Positions 22,330 to 34,200 of a stretch of DNA of 64,000 nt are shown one piece after another. The translations under genes and the position numbers were made by a program. Numbering within the stretch: position 1 is the first letter of the stretch; each line of letters starts with the position of its first letter. The stretch spans positions 879,431,199 to 879,495,198 of the forward strand of contig CM060912.1 of NCBI GenBank assembly GCA_030737875.1. Direction: 5' to 3'. The stretch comes from Allium sativum. Lineage: Eukaryota; Streptophyta; Magnoliopsida; Asparagales; Amaryllidaceae. Below the pieces are notes generated by a model that worked only from the letters and a program-made list of their open reading frames with translations, was not told the origin of the DNA and did no database searches.

Positions 22330-23400
22330 ATGGCAACCAACACCTGTAGTAATAATAGTTCTTTTGTATAGGGTCAGTCCATTGTCAGGTCACCACTTTT
22401 TAATGGTAGTAATTATTCATATTGGGCACGTAGAATGAAAACATATTTACAGTCGATAGGATTAGACACATGGAATAGTACACAAAATGAATTTGTTGAA
22501 CCCACAACTGCTTTTGCACAATGGAAAAATAAACAAAAGACTGCTGCACAAAGTAGTTCTAAAGCCATGAATATGTTATTTTGTTTCATTAGATAGGAAT
22601 GAGTTTAATAGAGTGTCAGTATGTAAAACTGCTTATGAAATTTGGAGAACTTTACAAGTTACTCATGAAGGAACTAGTAAAGTTGAACAAACTAAAATAG
22701 CAATGTTAGTTAATCAGTTTGAATTATTCAAAATGAACGATAAAGAGTCTATTTCATATATGTATCGCAGATTTCAAGAGATAGTGCATTCATTAACAGC
22801 ACCTGAAAAAAACTTATTCTGAAACGAATCAAGTCAAAAAATATTAAGTTCATCAAATTATGAATGAGATCAGAAAACTTTGGCAATTGAAGAAGCCAAT
22901 GATGTCAATTAAATAAAGATTGAGGAGTTAATCGGAAATTTGATGGCTTATGAAGTCCAAATACAAAGAGAAAAGAAAACAGGTCAACTGAGAAGAAACC
23001 TATTGCATTAAAAGCAACATCAAATGATTTTGACTCGAGTAATGAAGATGATGAAGTAACAGCTCTTATGAAAAATCATTTTAGAAAATTTCTGAGATAT
23101 AGATGGGAACATTATAATCAAGAAAGTTCAAAAAATAATGAAGGTCGATGTTATAACTGCAACAAACTAGGCCATATAAAGAAAATGTGTCCATATCCAG
23201 ATAAATCGACTTAACAAATAGACAACAACAATTCGTCGAGAAAGAAATCATGCGCAGCAACGTAAGATGATTTAGATTCATTAACAAGTGATGAAGAGCC
23301 AGAAACCGAAAATTCGAATATATGTTTTACGGCAATTCAGAGTTCTGAAAATTTCGAAGAAAAGGATCTAAATACCGAGTACGCGTTAATTAATTTTTAA
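22330..23400 (+). pseudogene. Decayed copia (Sirevirus-type) gag with CCHC zinc knuckle
   Basis: The ATG at 22330 opens the frame 58 bp after the primer site. An in-frame TAG lies at 22369-22371. Next comes SPLFNGSNYSYWARRMKTYL, the usual start of the copia gag domain. The frame shifts near 22590 into 22613-22822 (TAYEIWRTLQVTHEGTSKV and SISYMYRRFQEIVHSL), ends, and resumes later in the first frame. A zinc knuckle C-YN-C-NKLG-H-IKKM-C is encoded at 23149-23190. The acidic C-terminal part (SDEEPETEN) runs to the stop at 23398-23400, past further in-frame stops. Gag would bind and package the RNA; this copy is dead. Confidence 0.88.
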
Positions 23401-23929
23401 TTTTATTTGGTTGAATGGTTGCTTTGTTTGTTTGCATTGGTTTAAAAAAACTTTAAAATTTAAACTTGAAATTCAAATTTGAAATTCAAATTTGAATTTT
23501 GAAATTCAAAATAATAACAAAATAACAAATAAAATAATAAAATAATTTTTTTGTGTGATTGATAGGATTAGAATTATTTTAGTAAATCGTTAAACCCGAA
23601 ATATAAATCGATAATATAAATCACATTTCACGAAATCAAATTTTCCTTGATAATGAGTACATATATCGACATACATATGTTTATATGTTGACATATCTGA
23701 CTAGTAATTTGAAATTCAAATTTTGAATTTCAAAGGTTTAAACTTTCAAACTTCCCTCCGACTTTTCACCAACTCTCAAGGTCTGAAAAGGTGTCATTTA
23801 AGCCTGAAAAGTTGTGCCTATTCAATTCATATCCATTCAATTTCTGTATATACACCTATTCTCTCTACCTTTCATTCACAATTCAAAACAATATTCTTCA
23901 TATCTATTCTCTTCAAAATTATCAATTCA
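23401..23929 (+). other. AT-rich spacer between gag and the second ORF of the Sirevirus
   Basis: This is where copia pol should begin, but no protease or integrase motif is seen in any frame. It has runs of aaattcaaatttgaa, and a cgacatacatatg...gttgacatat inverted pair near 23663-23695 similar to the LTR palindromes. The ORF at 23723-24031 has no recognisable similarity. Confidence 0.6.
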
Positions 23930-24996
23930 TTGGCTTCCTCAAATTCATCTCAAAAATTGAAAATAACCAAACCATCAAAGGTTATCTTCATAATGACAAA
24001 GAGGCTATCAAAACCTATGCTAACCATTTAGCAAATGCTAAAGTTAACACGGGTGCTTTCACCATCTTTAGTGATTTTCCCTCTTATGATATTACCTCTC
24101 TCTTTCAACACAACGAAGTTTTGAGTCTAATTGACCCTCATGATAACGACGAAGTGTGTTATCCCAAATTCGTCAAGATGTTCTATGCAAATCTCAATTG
24201 CGGATTCCATGAAGGCAACGAAAACCAAATTTGAAGTAGCATCAAAGGCACGCAAATTGTTCTCGATGCCGAACTCTTAGGCACTATTCTAAATTGTAGA
24301 AGCATGGGGTCAGATTTTTCATATTTCAAAATCAATGAAACTGATTTAGAGACCTACCACGACATATTTGAAGTTGGTGCTCCAATGGAGTTCAGAAATT
24401 GCTTCTTTCGTCCAAAAACAAGAATCGTAAACCTTCTCCTTCAACATACCATCATTCCCCGTTCTGCAAATTTCAACAATCCAACTCTTAAAGTTCAAAA
24501 GGCTCTCTTTGCTATTATGGGTGGTCATACTATCAACTAGGCCGACATGATTTTGAATGAAATTAAGCCCATAGAATTGTCCTTAAGAGAAAACACTCTC
24601 TACTACGGTGTTTATCTCACTTGTATTTTCAAATACTTTGGAGTTGATCTTCATGGAGAAGAGTTTGTGCCTAGAAAAGTGTTTGACTCATCAAATATAC
24701 ATCTCATGCAAATTTCTCTCACTTTCAAGCCATATGAGACATTCGAAGCCAAACAAGCTCGAATGCAACAAGAACAAGCGCAAATGGAAGTCGAAGAAGA
24801 AGAAACTTCTTTAGAAAGTGTTGAGTGTCCAACCAACACTAGACGCATTTCCAAAGAAACGATTGTTCAAAATCAAGTTAAAATTGTCAATAATCAAAAG
24901 AAGCTTAAGAAGAACTTATCCAAAATGACCAAGTTCATGGTCAAGATGGGAAGAAAGTTTGGAATCTCACCTCCCTCATTATCATCAGAAAACTAG
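23930..24996 (+). pseudogene. 'Putative plant transposon protein' type ORF in place of pol
   Basis: One reading frame runs to the stop at 24996 with only two in-frame stops, at 24232-24234 and 24538-24540. Visible family-like phrases are YPKFVKMFYANL, a central LLLQHTIIPRSANFNNPT and YGVYLTCIFKYFGVDLHGE. These resemble the abundant plant domain annotated as putative plant transposon protein (Transposase_32-like). A glutamine- and glutamate-rich stretch (about 24745-24815) and a lysine-rich C-terminus follow. The start is unclear: TTGGCTTCCTCAAATTC near 23930 looks like a lost ATG, and a frame shift near 24030 is possible. The role of this family is unknown. It occupies the position where pol is expected. 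Confidence 0.65.
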
Positions 24997-25722
24997 ACTA
25001 TCTAGTTTAATCTATCTTTATGTCTTTGTTTATGTTTTGCTTTCGAATCTCGTATTTATTGTGTCTTAATTAGTTGGATGTATTTGCTTTTATTAAGTAA
25101 TAAATGGAGTTTTATTTATGTTAAAATCATCTTTAATTCTCTTTAAAAAAATTAGAATTAATTATAGTTTAATATAAGTTCAAAAGATTCAAAATTTAAA
25201 ATATTTCAATTCTTTCAAAAAATGAGAATTAAGTATAGTTTAACATAAGTGAAAATTTTGATGATTCTTCGAATTCTTTCAAGAAAATTCTCTCCATAGT
25301 ACTACGTAATCAGCGCAAACTAGAGTTAATTCATATGAGAATGGTGGAATATCAAGAGAAGCATTTTGACGTAATTCGTTAGTCAATCTCTTCTCATTTC
25401 AGAGATGAAAACAATAAAGACTCACTCAACAATGAAGAAGGATGGAAAGACATCAAGAAGAATACAATCACTGGAGAAGATGGTTGGGTTGAAGTCCCAA
25501 GAAACATTTAATTGATTGGTATTGTTGATTTGATTGATTTGTTTGAATTTGATTTCTATTTTATAACTTGAAACTTGTATATATTAAACATATGGTGCAG
25601 TGTGCTTTTGATTTGGTTTGGTTTGTATAATTCATATCAAACAAATGTAAATATAATACTTGGATTGGTTTGTATTTGACCATCCTAATGTTACGAATTA
25701 CTATTATAGGTTTATATAGATT
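24997..25722 (+). other. Non-coding 3' region of the Sirevirus
   Basis: A+T-rich sequence with no long frame. A short stretch near 25380-25510 (gatgaaaacaataaagactc...gaagtcccaag) would read as hydrophilic residues but has no recognisable motif. It leads into the polypurine cluster. Confidence 0.5.
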
Positions 25723-25962
25723 AAGGGGGAGTATTCTACTTTGAATTAGAAGTTACTTATAGGTTTTTTCTTAGAGAGTTATATAATTTAAGGGGAGTAG
25801 TTTTAGAATTTCTTTTTGATAATGCCAAAGGGGGAGAAATTATAATATAGACATAGTTTGTAGGATTCATATAGGCGGGGGAGTAATTGAAGGATCATTA
25901 TCAATAAGTATGTACATGTTTGATATTTAAAAACTAAGATTGTCATCATAAAAAAGGGGGAG
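25723..25962 (+). other. Five serial polypurine tracts
   Basis: Tracts lie at 25723-25730 (AAGGGGGA), 25789-25796 (AAGGGGAG), 25827-25837 (AAAGGGGGAGA), 25874-25883 (GGCGGGGGAG) and 25950-25962 (AAAAAAGGGGGAG). The last abuts the 3' LTR. Repeated polypurine tracts upstream of the 3' LTR are a reported hallmark of Sireviruses. Confidence 0.85.
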
Positions 25963-25964
25963 AT

Positions 25965-27588
25965 TGTTGGAGAATGGAGTTTTGATGACAATAACCTTAT
26001 TTCAATGTTAATTGATTTTAAAATATATACTAACTCCTCTATCTAGAATACACACACACACACACACACATATGCAGGATTTATATACAGGAAATATTAC
26101 TGAAGACTGTACAGTTTAAAGATGTTAGAGATTCAGAATTCAGAGATATTTCAAGACTCATGAGTGTTCAAGATTCCAAGAGTTCAAGATAAATATAGTT
26201 ATAGAGTCTAGATTATGTAAGACTCTGAATAACACTCCAGGTTCAAATTCAAAACAATTTCAAATTATGCTTTCAAATTCTATCTTCAATTTATTTCTTC
26301 TCTATTTTAATTTATATTTTTATTTGATTTTAAACTTAAGTTTTATAAGTTTATACTTTATACGTTTTATGTATTTATATTTGAGGATTTTCTTTTAAAG
26401 GACAAACTTTGGAAAATTCTTGGTGAAAAGTATGGGAAGTTTCATAATTAGGGAGAAGGACACATTTACACTAAAGGTGGAATTCAAGGGGCCCACTAAC
26501 CTTTTTCCATTTACACTATCATTTGCCCTTCTCCCTAATTTTGAAACTTCCTATACTTTTCACAAAAAAAATTCCAAAGTTTGTCCTTCTCCCTATTTTC
26601 CACTTTATATTTTATATACATTATATTTATATAGTTTTAAACTCTATAATTTTATAAATATGTTTATGTAGTTTATATTTATGTTTTCATATGATTTTCT
26701 ACTTTATAATATTTATTTATAATACTATATTTTAATTCAAGAATTTCCAGAATTATATATATATCAAAACACTTGAAAAATATTCAAATTTCAATTTGTA
26801 CATATATATGTCGACATACATATATATATATATATACATGTCGATATATAACTGTCATTTTTTCAAATTTGAAAGAAGTGTCTTTTCGCTATATGTGACG
26901 GTTCTAAGACGTTGCAACCTTTCACACATTATAAAAAGGGACTGATTTCGAATTTTTAATCACTTCTTCTTCTCCATCTTCATTCCCTTTCATTACATCA
27001 TTATTCTTTATCATTTTTATGATTTCTACACTTATACTCTGCCAAACTCAATTCTGTTTTCATTAATCTTCTTCCCTCTGCACTCTCTACTCATTTCTCT
27101 CTGAATCAAGTGTTATTGAAGAGATATAGGGCTGTTTGTAATTGTTTGGGTTGTGTAAATTAATCGGTGGTATCCCTTGTAGCCGTGAAATCAAGGACGG
27201 TAATCGATTGTATCCCTTGTAGCCATGAAATCAAGGAAGGTATACTTGATCAAGTGTGTGTGGAATCGGTGGTATCCCTTGCAGACGTGAATTCAAGGAG
27301 GGTGGTAATTGGATATTGATATAGTAATAAAACTTTGCATAGTCCAGCGTTGTGCGGGACTAGACATAGGAGCAATTTCGAACCAATATAAAATCCGGTG
27401 TGTTCTTTCCTTTTCTGTACTTTATTTTTGTTTATTTTTGCATTTGTGTTTGATTCTGTATCTGTGATTGTTTCTGTAGTGTTTTATTCATATAAGTTTA
27501 GACTTTGTTTAAATTCTCAAAAACACTATTCACCCCCTCCCCTCTAGTGTTTTTTTTGCCTTAACGATACATTCCGCAATCCCTAAAA
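25965..27588 (+). repeat. Sirevirus 3' LTR with an internal MITE
   Basis: It begins TGTTGGAGAATGG and ends CCGCAATCCCTAAAA (CA decayed to AA), followed by CTTAT. It is 1624 bp, about 250 bp longer than the reconstructed 5' LTR because of the foldback element near 26380-26600. The TATA box is at 26930-26937 and the 27-bp hairpin triplet at 27171-27299. A (CA)n tract lies near 26048-26067. Confidence 0.9.
26385..26605. mobile_element. Foldback MITE inside the Sirevirus 3' LTR
   Basis: The two halves are reverse complements over roughly 85 bp each: aaggacaaactttggaa near 26397 faces ttccaaagtttgtcctt near 26571. Inner arms are gaaaagtatgggaagtttca and tgaaacttcctatacttttc. The centre is near ggggcccactaa. 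The 5' LTR lacks the block. The exact edges and target duplication are blurred by TTTATA-rich flanks, so no superfamily is assigned. The ORF at 26420-26671 lies inside it and is not a gene. Confidence 0.75.
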
Positions 27589-27593
27589 CTTAT

Positions 27594-29232
27594 CACATCG
27601 GGATAAGAATATTCACAAATCCTTATTTTCATTACTTCGAAAACTATAGCCATACACTTATTTTTTTGGAATAAGTGTATTCATAAAACCATAATATTTC
27701 CATTACCTAGAAAATACCGCTATATACTTTACCAAATGGTGTAAGTATAGCCACACGTCATACCTGGGCCAAACAATGCCATACAATACATTGTTCATTT
27801 AAAAACTCAACAGTTTAATTCAACTTAAACTTTGTAGATTAAAGTTGCAATAGTACTTATGGAAATAATAAATTTTATTTCCAACATCACTACCATTTTC
27901 AAACTAGTACCATCCCTCGAATAATAATGAAGTCGTTCAAGTTAGGGTATTTTATTTACCTTTCCTACCTTGACTCAACATCATTCTTATCTTCAAGATA
28001 AATAAAAGTTTTTTAACACGAAGCCTGCTATTTAGTAAATGTCACAATAAGTTTCATTTACTATTCAATTCAAATAAGGTTTGAAAAACCTTTTCCTGGA
28101 TTTGAAAATCTCATTTCAATTACAATCACTTGTACTTAATTCAGTTATTGAGTAAACCCTGATTTAAAACTATCGCATTAGCTTTAATCTCTTTTATAAA
28201 CCTTGTATATAAAACTTGGCTTTATTATAAAATCCCTTTATAAAGTCCTTTACAAAAATTCAATTAAGTTTTATTACAAACTTGATAACTTTATCAAATG
28301 AGTTCCAATTAAAAAGGTAATCACTTTAATTATTATTAATAAAAATAATAATTAATTCCAACATTAACTAAGTAAAAGTAGTTAACTTTATTATTAACTA
28401 TAAATAAAATAGTTAACCTATTTTAAAAAGTCATTAGAATAAGAAATAACTTTATTAATAATTATCAACTCAATAGTTTTCCTTAAACACGGTTAAATTA
28501 ATGGATTAATTAACCTTTATGAAACTTTATTAAGTTTAAACAACCATTTGCTAAAACTATTTCTATTAAATTAATTTAAAACAAATTAATTTAATAACTA
28601 ATTTCAACTAAAATATTTGACTTAGTCAATTTGTGGGCATAATTAACTTGTTAACCAATTTTAGTTAATCCTTCCTTTTAAATTAATTAATAACATAATT
28701 TATTTAATATAAACACACTTAATTATTTCTAAAAATAATTATCCAAGGCTATTAACACTTAAGTTAATTTCTGATTTACTTTTTTATAAAAATTATTTAA
28801 AACACAGGAATATGCTATACAAATCATTTAATGATTACTTTATAAAACTCCATTATAAATATTGATTTGTTTATAAAACCTTTATTTTATATAACCTATA
28901 TAAAATAAAATTTAAAACCTTCCTTTTGTTATAGAAAATAAATTTTATAACTTCAACTTAGTTAATTCGCCTAACGGCGAATCAACGTCTTAAAAAGATG
29001 GGTTTTAGGTCATTTGCTGTTAATCACTTAATTAATACTGTTTATTGATTAATAACAAATTGGTGTTGAATTTAATTCAACAACCCGCACCAAAACCAGG
29101 TTTTAATGGTACTTATGTTAAACAATTCATATATGTATAATATGAAATCATGTAACATCCAAAACATTGAGGAATTCTATTAGATCCCTCCAATCTGTTC
29201 CTCTCCATCATAGATTATATATCAGTTGTATA
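27594..29232 (-). mobile_element. Diverged giant-LTR fragment, minus strand (middle part)
   Basis: It is A+T-rich with no gene. On the minus strand, blocks such as gtatagcggtattttctagg...atggaaatat and a long series of ttaatta-rich phrases recall the middle of the giant LTR. It was continuous with 1-1771 before the Sirevirus inserted at CTTAT. Similarity is weak, so this is inference. Confidence 0.35.
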
Positions 29233-29289
29233 TCTCTACTAATGAAGAAAATCTTTTAGGTGTGGTGAAGCTTTTTAACATTTCCCAAA

Positions 29290-29762
29290 CATGCCCACGC
29301 TAATTCATATGACAACGTTCGCACAAAAAAGGCAAAAGAGGTTTATATGTCATTTCTTCTGCCCCACTAACATTTCAACGGTTCATCCATCCTTTCTCCC
29401 CACTTACTCCCATATTCCCTTTTTTTCTCGATCTGTCGTCAAAACCTCTCCTTTCGGTTCCTTCTTCTGCAGTAAAAAAATCCTCCAATGCGTCATCCAA
29501 CTCTCCCAAGCCCTCCATCGACTAAACCTCCCTTGATGAAATTCGATCTGACTTTCATCTTCAACCAAAGAGTTTACAATTTCAAAGTGGAAGTAATGGC
29601 TCGACCTCCCATGATGACTGAGACTGTGTTCTGTTCTTCCAAGTCGGTGTCGATTCACCTTAAAGTTGTATTTCAGAGTGGGACCAACGATTTATTCGTC
29701 ATTCTGATTGTCAAAATATAGGTTTCTCGACGGAGATCGACGAGGTTGCCACCGACTATTAA
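29290..29762 (+). other. Leader-like segment at the start of the T-rich transcribed-looking region
   Basis: This is a CT-rich stretch (cctttctccccacttactccc, ctctcctttcggttcc) with short frames at 29291-29536 and 29488-29721 that match no family I know. It ends 'ttaattag/gtaaac', an intron-donor-like border. Composition differs from the very T-rich DNA that follows. It may be a captured 5' leader and first exon. Confidence 0.3.
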
Positions 29763-31221
29763 TTAGGTAAACTACTTGCTTTTCTTACATGCCTGAGTTT
29801 GATTTATGTTTTTTTGTTCAATTAACATCGATTTTTTCATCAATTGCTTCAAATAAATAACAATTTTAATTACTTAGTTTATAGAAATTTCCATGACATA
29901 ACTTATGCCTTTTGGTCGACCTTCTATAATAATTTGATGAATCGGAAACGGATTGGGAAATGACAGGCTTGGACTATAAGCGTTTGGGAACATAGGAGCT
30001 TCATTTTGATAACTACTTAGTGAAGGAAAAGAAGGTACTATCCGATCATTGAATATTTTTTTAATTTGTACATCGTTCATTGTGAAATTATTTGTTCGTG
30101 GATTGTAGATTTCTTTGTCTGCTTCTATTAACTATGATTTCTGTTCTTCATCATATGAATGAGAGAAGAAATTGGTGAATTACATTTGTTTGAGTTAGTT
30201 AACCTTTAGCACTCAAATTTAAATACTCTTTATTCACAATATACATAATTTTAATATTACCAAACAGTACGTATAGTACATTATTACATAGCTGAGGAAT
30301 CTCCAGCAGTTACTAAATAAATTGCTACTGCTGCTTATATTTTGTGATTCAAAACAATTAATACCAATTGATCAAAAAAAAATTGGATACCATATAGATC
30401 ATTTTGGTTTCCAGACATATAGTTGTTTGTAAATCTGGGTAGATGTCAAACTTATACCACCTGTCGACTGTTTCATTTTTTATTTCTTTTTTCTTCTAAT
30501 ATACTTTATTTCCGTATTCTTGAACTTTCTGTTTTTACAATTTTGATTGTGAACTGGACATCAGTATAAATTTTGATCAAAGTTATATGGAAGCCATGAA
30601 TGTCTAAAGATACAGAAGCAAAATACTATATTTTTGGCTCAGAAGGTCATTACAAATATTGAAATAGTATGAAAGAGGGTTGTATAAATGTTAAGTGAAT
30701 ATTTGATCAAAAATGATATATTGATGATCATATTTGTATATGCATACATTATTCTCATAATTTAAGTCATTTGTTCCAAGCATGACATTTCTTATAATAG
30801 GAGATGACAGTAAACCTTAAGATTTAACTCATATTCGGTAAATGCGTATATTTATTGTTAATGAGTATGAACCGTTAATTCCCAATTTTATAGCGTATTC
30901 TTATAATCAACAATTTTCCGTGGTTTTACCTTCTGTTTTATGTATATGTTTACTTTGTAAACGCGAACTTCTTACTCAGTAAACAATGTACTTAGCATAA
31001 TTCAATCACTTTGTCACAAAATTTCATTTTTATAAATGTCTACCAAATATTTTACGTGTTTGTTCATTTTCTAACATGTTAGTCTTGAGACTCAACTCTT
31101 TTCCCTTTTGGTTTTACTATTCTCATTATTATTTTTTCATAGTTGACAATTTTGTGTGCATGCTTAATTTTGGAAATTTGTTATAAATATTACCTTCTTA
31201 TGTATATATTCAATATATTAG

Positions 31222-31222
<1 letters not shown>

Positions 31223-31266
<44 letters not shown>
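31223..31266. repeat. (AT)n microsatellite
   Basis: An uninterrupted AT dinucleotide run of about 44 bp within the T-rich region. Confidence 0.95.
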
Positions 31267-31267
<1 letters not shown>

Positions 31268-34200
31268 CCTTTGGTGTGAAAGACATTTCAGTTTCATTTT
31301 CCCTCTCTTATGCTAGCATTTAATTTTCTGATTATTTTTAATATCCAAATTTATGTTCAGATTTGACTCTTGTTTTTACTGCAACCTATTTAATTATTGT
31401 ACAAGCTGCGATATTTTTGGCAGTAGATCACAAAGTTACGTGCTAACTTTGTTTCTATGATTTTGTTTTCCCTCTTACGCTATGATCTAATTTTGGGATT
31501 TTTACAATATGGCGATTAATCCTCATATTTGAATCATTTTACTTCTGCAAAGGATAGGTTCATATTTTTTCACAAAATTTGTTCACCGATTTAGTTGACA
31601 GAGATAAAATCGGTTTCCTTGCCTTTGCTTCTGTTCTAGATGCATTTTATTTGAACTTGGAATTTCATCCACATTTCAATTTAGTCTTTTAATTATGCAG
31701 GTTATCATATTTGATCTTTTTTTCAACCACCAGCAGAGCCAGAGGTTCCTCCTTCTTGCATATCGAAAATGAACTGCTTGACTTGAAGCATACATGGTGG
31801 TGTGGTTTCCCATTTTTCATCCGACCTATTGCATGCAATCATCATATCAGTACTGTAAACATGTAGTTATATTTTATTTATTAAGGTAAGCGCTAAATAT
31901 ATGCTTTACTAATACTGATTAGATAACCGTATCCACAAGCTTTCTTTTTTTTGAAAACTAAATTCCACTTCATTTGAATGCTTAATGTGTAGATTTACCT
32001 GCCAGATGATATAGCTTAGCTATAGCCATTCAACTTCAGTAACAAAAGTGTCATGGTAATGTTAACATGTTTTTCATGCATTCGATGTGTGCTTATTGCT
32101 TCGCCTCATTGAAGTCTATGTGTAGAAAATGATATTTGAATTTAGAGTGAGTGCTTTTGAAATCACACAAATGCCCTTGAGATATAAAAAGCACTGACAT
32201 CCAGGGCTCCATTTCTGATATTCACAAATCAATTTCTTCTACATCTCACATTGTTTTCTCCAAATTTTGTTTCCAAAGAAGAAAAAATAGAATCTTGGAT
32301 GCATTAATTCTCATTCGAGTTTTTTTCCGCTACATCATTCTTCCTATTTATGGTTTCTTTATCATCATTTCCCATTTGAAATTATCAGCAATTTTTATTG
32401 TAAGACTAAATTTTCCGATGAAGTTATGCTTTATCATGTGTACATAATTTATTCCAAGCATTATATTTCAATTGATGGATTCCCCCTTCATTTTTCTTAT
32501 CAAAATGCAACTTGTTGCACGGCAACATGATTTTCTAACACAGTTATATAAATTTATTTATTTTTTGTTAAATTCTGATTGTTTCAAAAGTACTTTTAGC
32601 TTTCAACTATTACCAGTTGAGTTGATAACGAATAATTAGCATTTAGCATATATACATATCTATGCTTTTCATAAATATTAGTTTTCAAAATGCATTTGTG
32701 TCTGTGTCAAATCAGTATTATAATATTCATATTTTTTAATACATATGGAGGCTACTACTATACATGTTGTTACCTGTTAGTATTAGTACTGCATATTTAT
32801 TTCAGTGTTCACTATACATAAATGGAAAATTGTTACAAAAGAACCTTCTTTGGATTATGAGAATGATTAACTAGTAATTATATTACCTATTATCACATTT
32901 GCAATGACTGTATATATTTTAGTGTACTTAACATGGACATATTGATTTCTATCAAAGCAATCTTTTTTATTTTTTATTTATTTTGTTAAAGTCTTTATTT
33001 TATGGACAACCGTATGGTTGGAATACAAATATTTGTTTTAGAATTCATTTATAGAGTACATCCAAAATGTTGTCATAATAATAATTATAAGTTGTCCTTA
33101 GTTGTAACTGCTATTGTAAATGTGTACATGTTAACACATTTAAAACGCAATACTTGCCCATCAATGATTCTCTCCTTGCCACCTAGATTAAGAATTTTTT
33201 TATCATATTATTTGTTGTTTACTGCTATTTTTGGACCTTTGGTATCTTTTGGGCTAAACGGAAATCACTACATCATGAGGATCAGTATTATTTAGCATTT
33301 TGACCTTTTTAATAATATAACTTGACTGAATGTTTTGAAGATCCGAAGAAACAAATGAAGTGGATGTTCTTTCACAAATTTGTCTTCTATTGCTGTAAGA
33401 CTTAAATAACTCATCCATGTAAATAAATCATGATTATAAGCCAACTTTCACTAACGAATAATGTACATATTATTTGATTTTCTTAACCAAGCTTTGTACT
33501 ATAAATTGCATTTACCCAGATGTATATGCCATTTGTGGATATCAAAGTTCAAACTGGAAGATAAACAAACAACACTTTAAATGGAGCATGTTAGAATGTT
33601 AGAATTCAGTAAATAATCTCATAAATGAGGCATAAAAGTAAACTGTCTAATTTTATGTTACATCAATTGCAATCACTTTAATTAGATTTACTGCGTAATA
33701 AAAACTTTCAGCTGTTACGTTTGAAATTTTCCTCCAATATGGATGTTATTTGTGTGGATATGGATTTAAATATAGTTATTCATCACATGTCATTACTATT
33801 TTCACCAAAAAAAAACTGCTTGAAACATGTAACATATCTTATTTTATATATATATCATGTTTGGAGTACCAAGTGTACCATAGAAACATTACTGAAAAGA
33901 TTTTTTCACAATGTTTTGTGTGCTTTGAATAGTATTATGTTTACTCATAAAAAAAAGTTGGTTAATGTATCTTACATGTAAATTCTAGAACATTCAAGCG
34001 ATTTAATTGTTTAGTCATGATTTGGTATCCTTTGCTAACTAACTTTTTTCAATATCTGAATTATACTTTAACATTTTAAGGAATTTCATGAATGGCTACA
34101 AATGAAGAATGAATGCATTATTGATCCATTATTAACTAGGAAACTCCATTTATTAAAAATTCTAGCAAATTATAGACTATGTAAATAAGGTTTCATCTTC

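Larger units (their letters stand above)
1772..27588 (+). mobile_element. Non-autonomous Sirevirus (Ty1/copia) retrotransposon, carrying nested insertions
   Basis: The element is bounded by the LTRs 1772-3131 (plus 22260-22269) and 25965-27588, with a perfect CTTAT duplication outside. Inside are an initiator-methionine-type primer site (22272-22283), a decayed copia gag with a CCHC knuckle, an ORF of the 'putative plant transposon protein' type, and a run of five polypurine tracts before the 3' LTR. Multiple polypurine tracts are a described Sirevirus trait. Protease, integrase, reverse transcriptase and RNase H are absent, so the element must have been mobilised in trans. Without the 19.1-kb insertion it would be about 6.7 kb. 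The LTRs differ at roughly one base in ten over the stretch compared by eye, so it is an old copy. Confidence 0.9.

Noticed and set aside
29291..29721. Possible host gene exon after a CT-rich leader
   Set aside because: Short overlapping frames with no family match, and the following blocks contain stops in all frames. Kept only as leader-like sequence.
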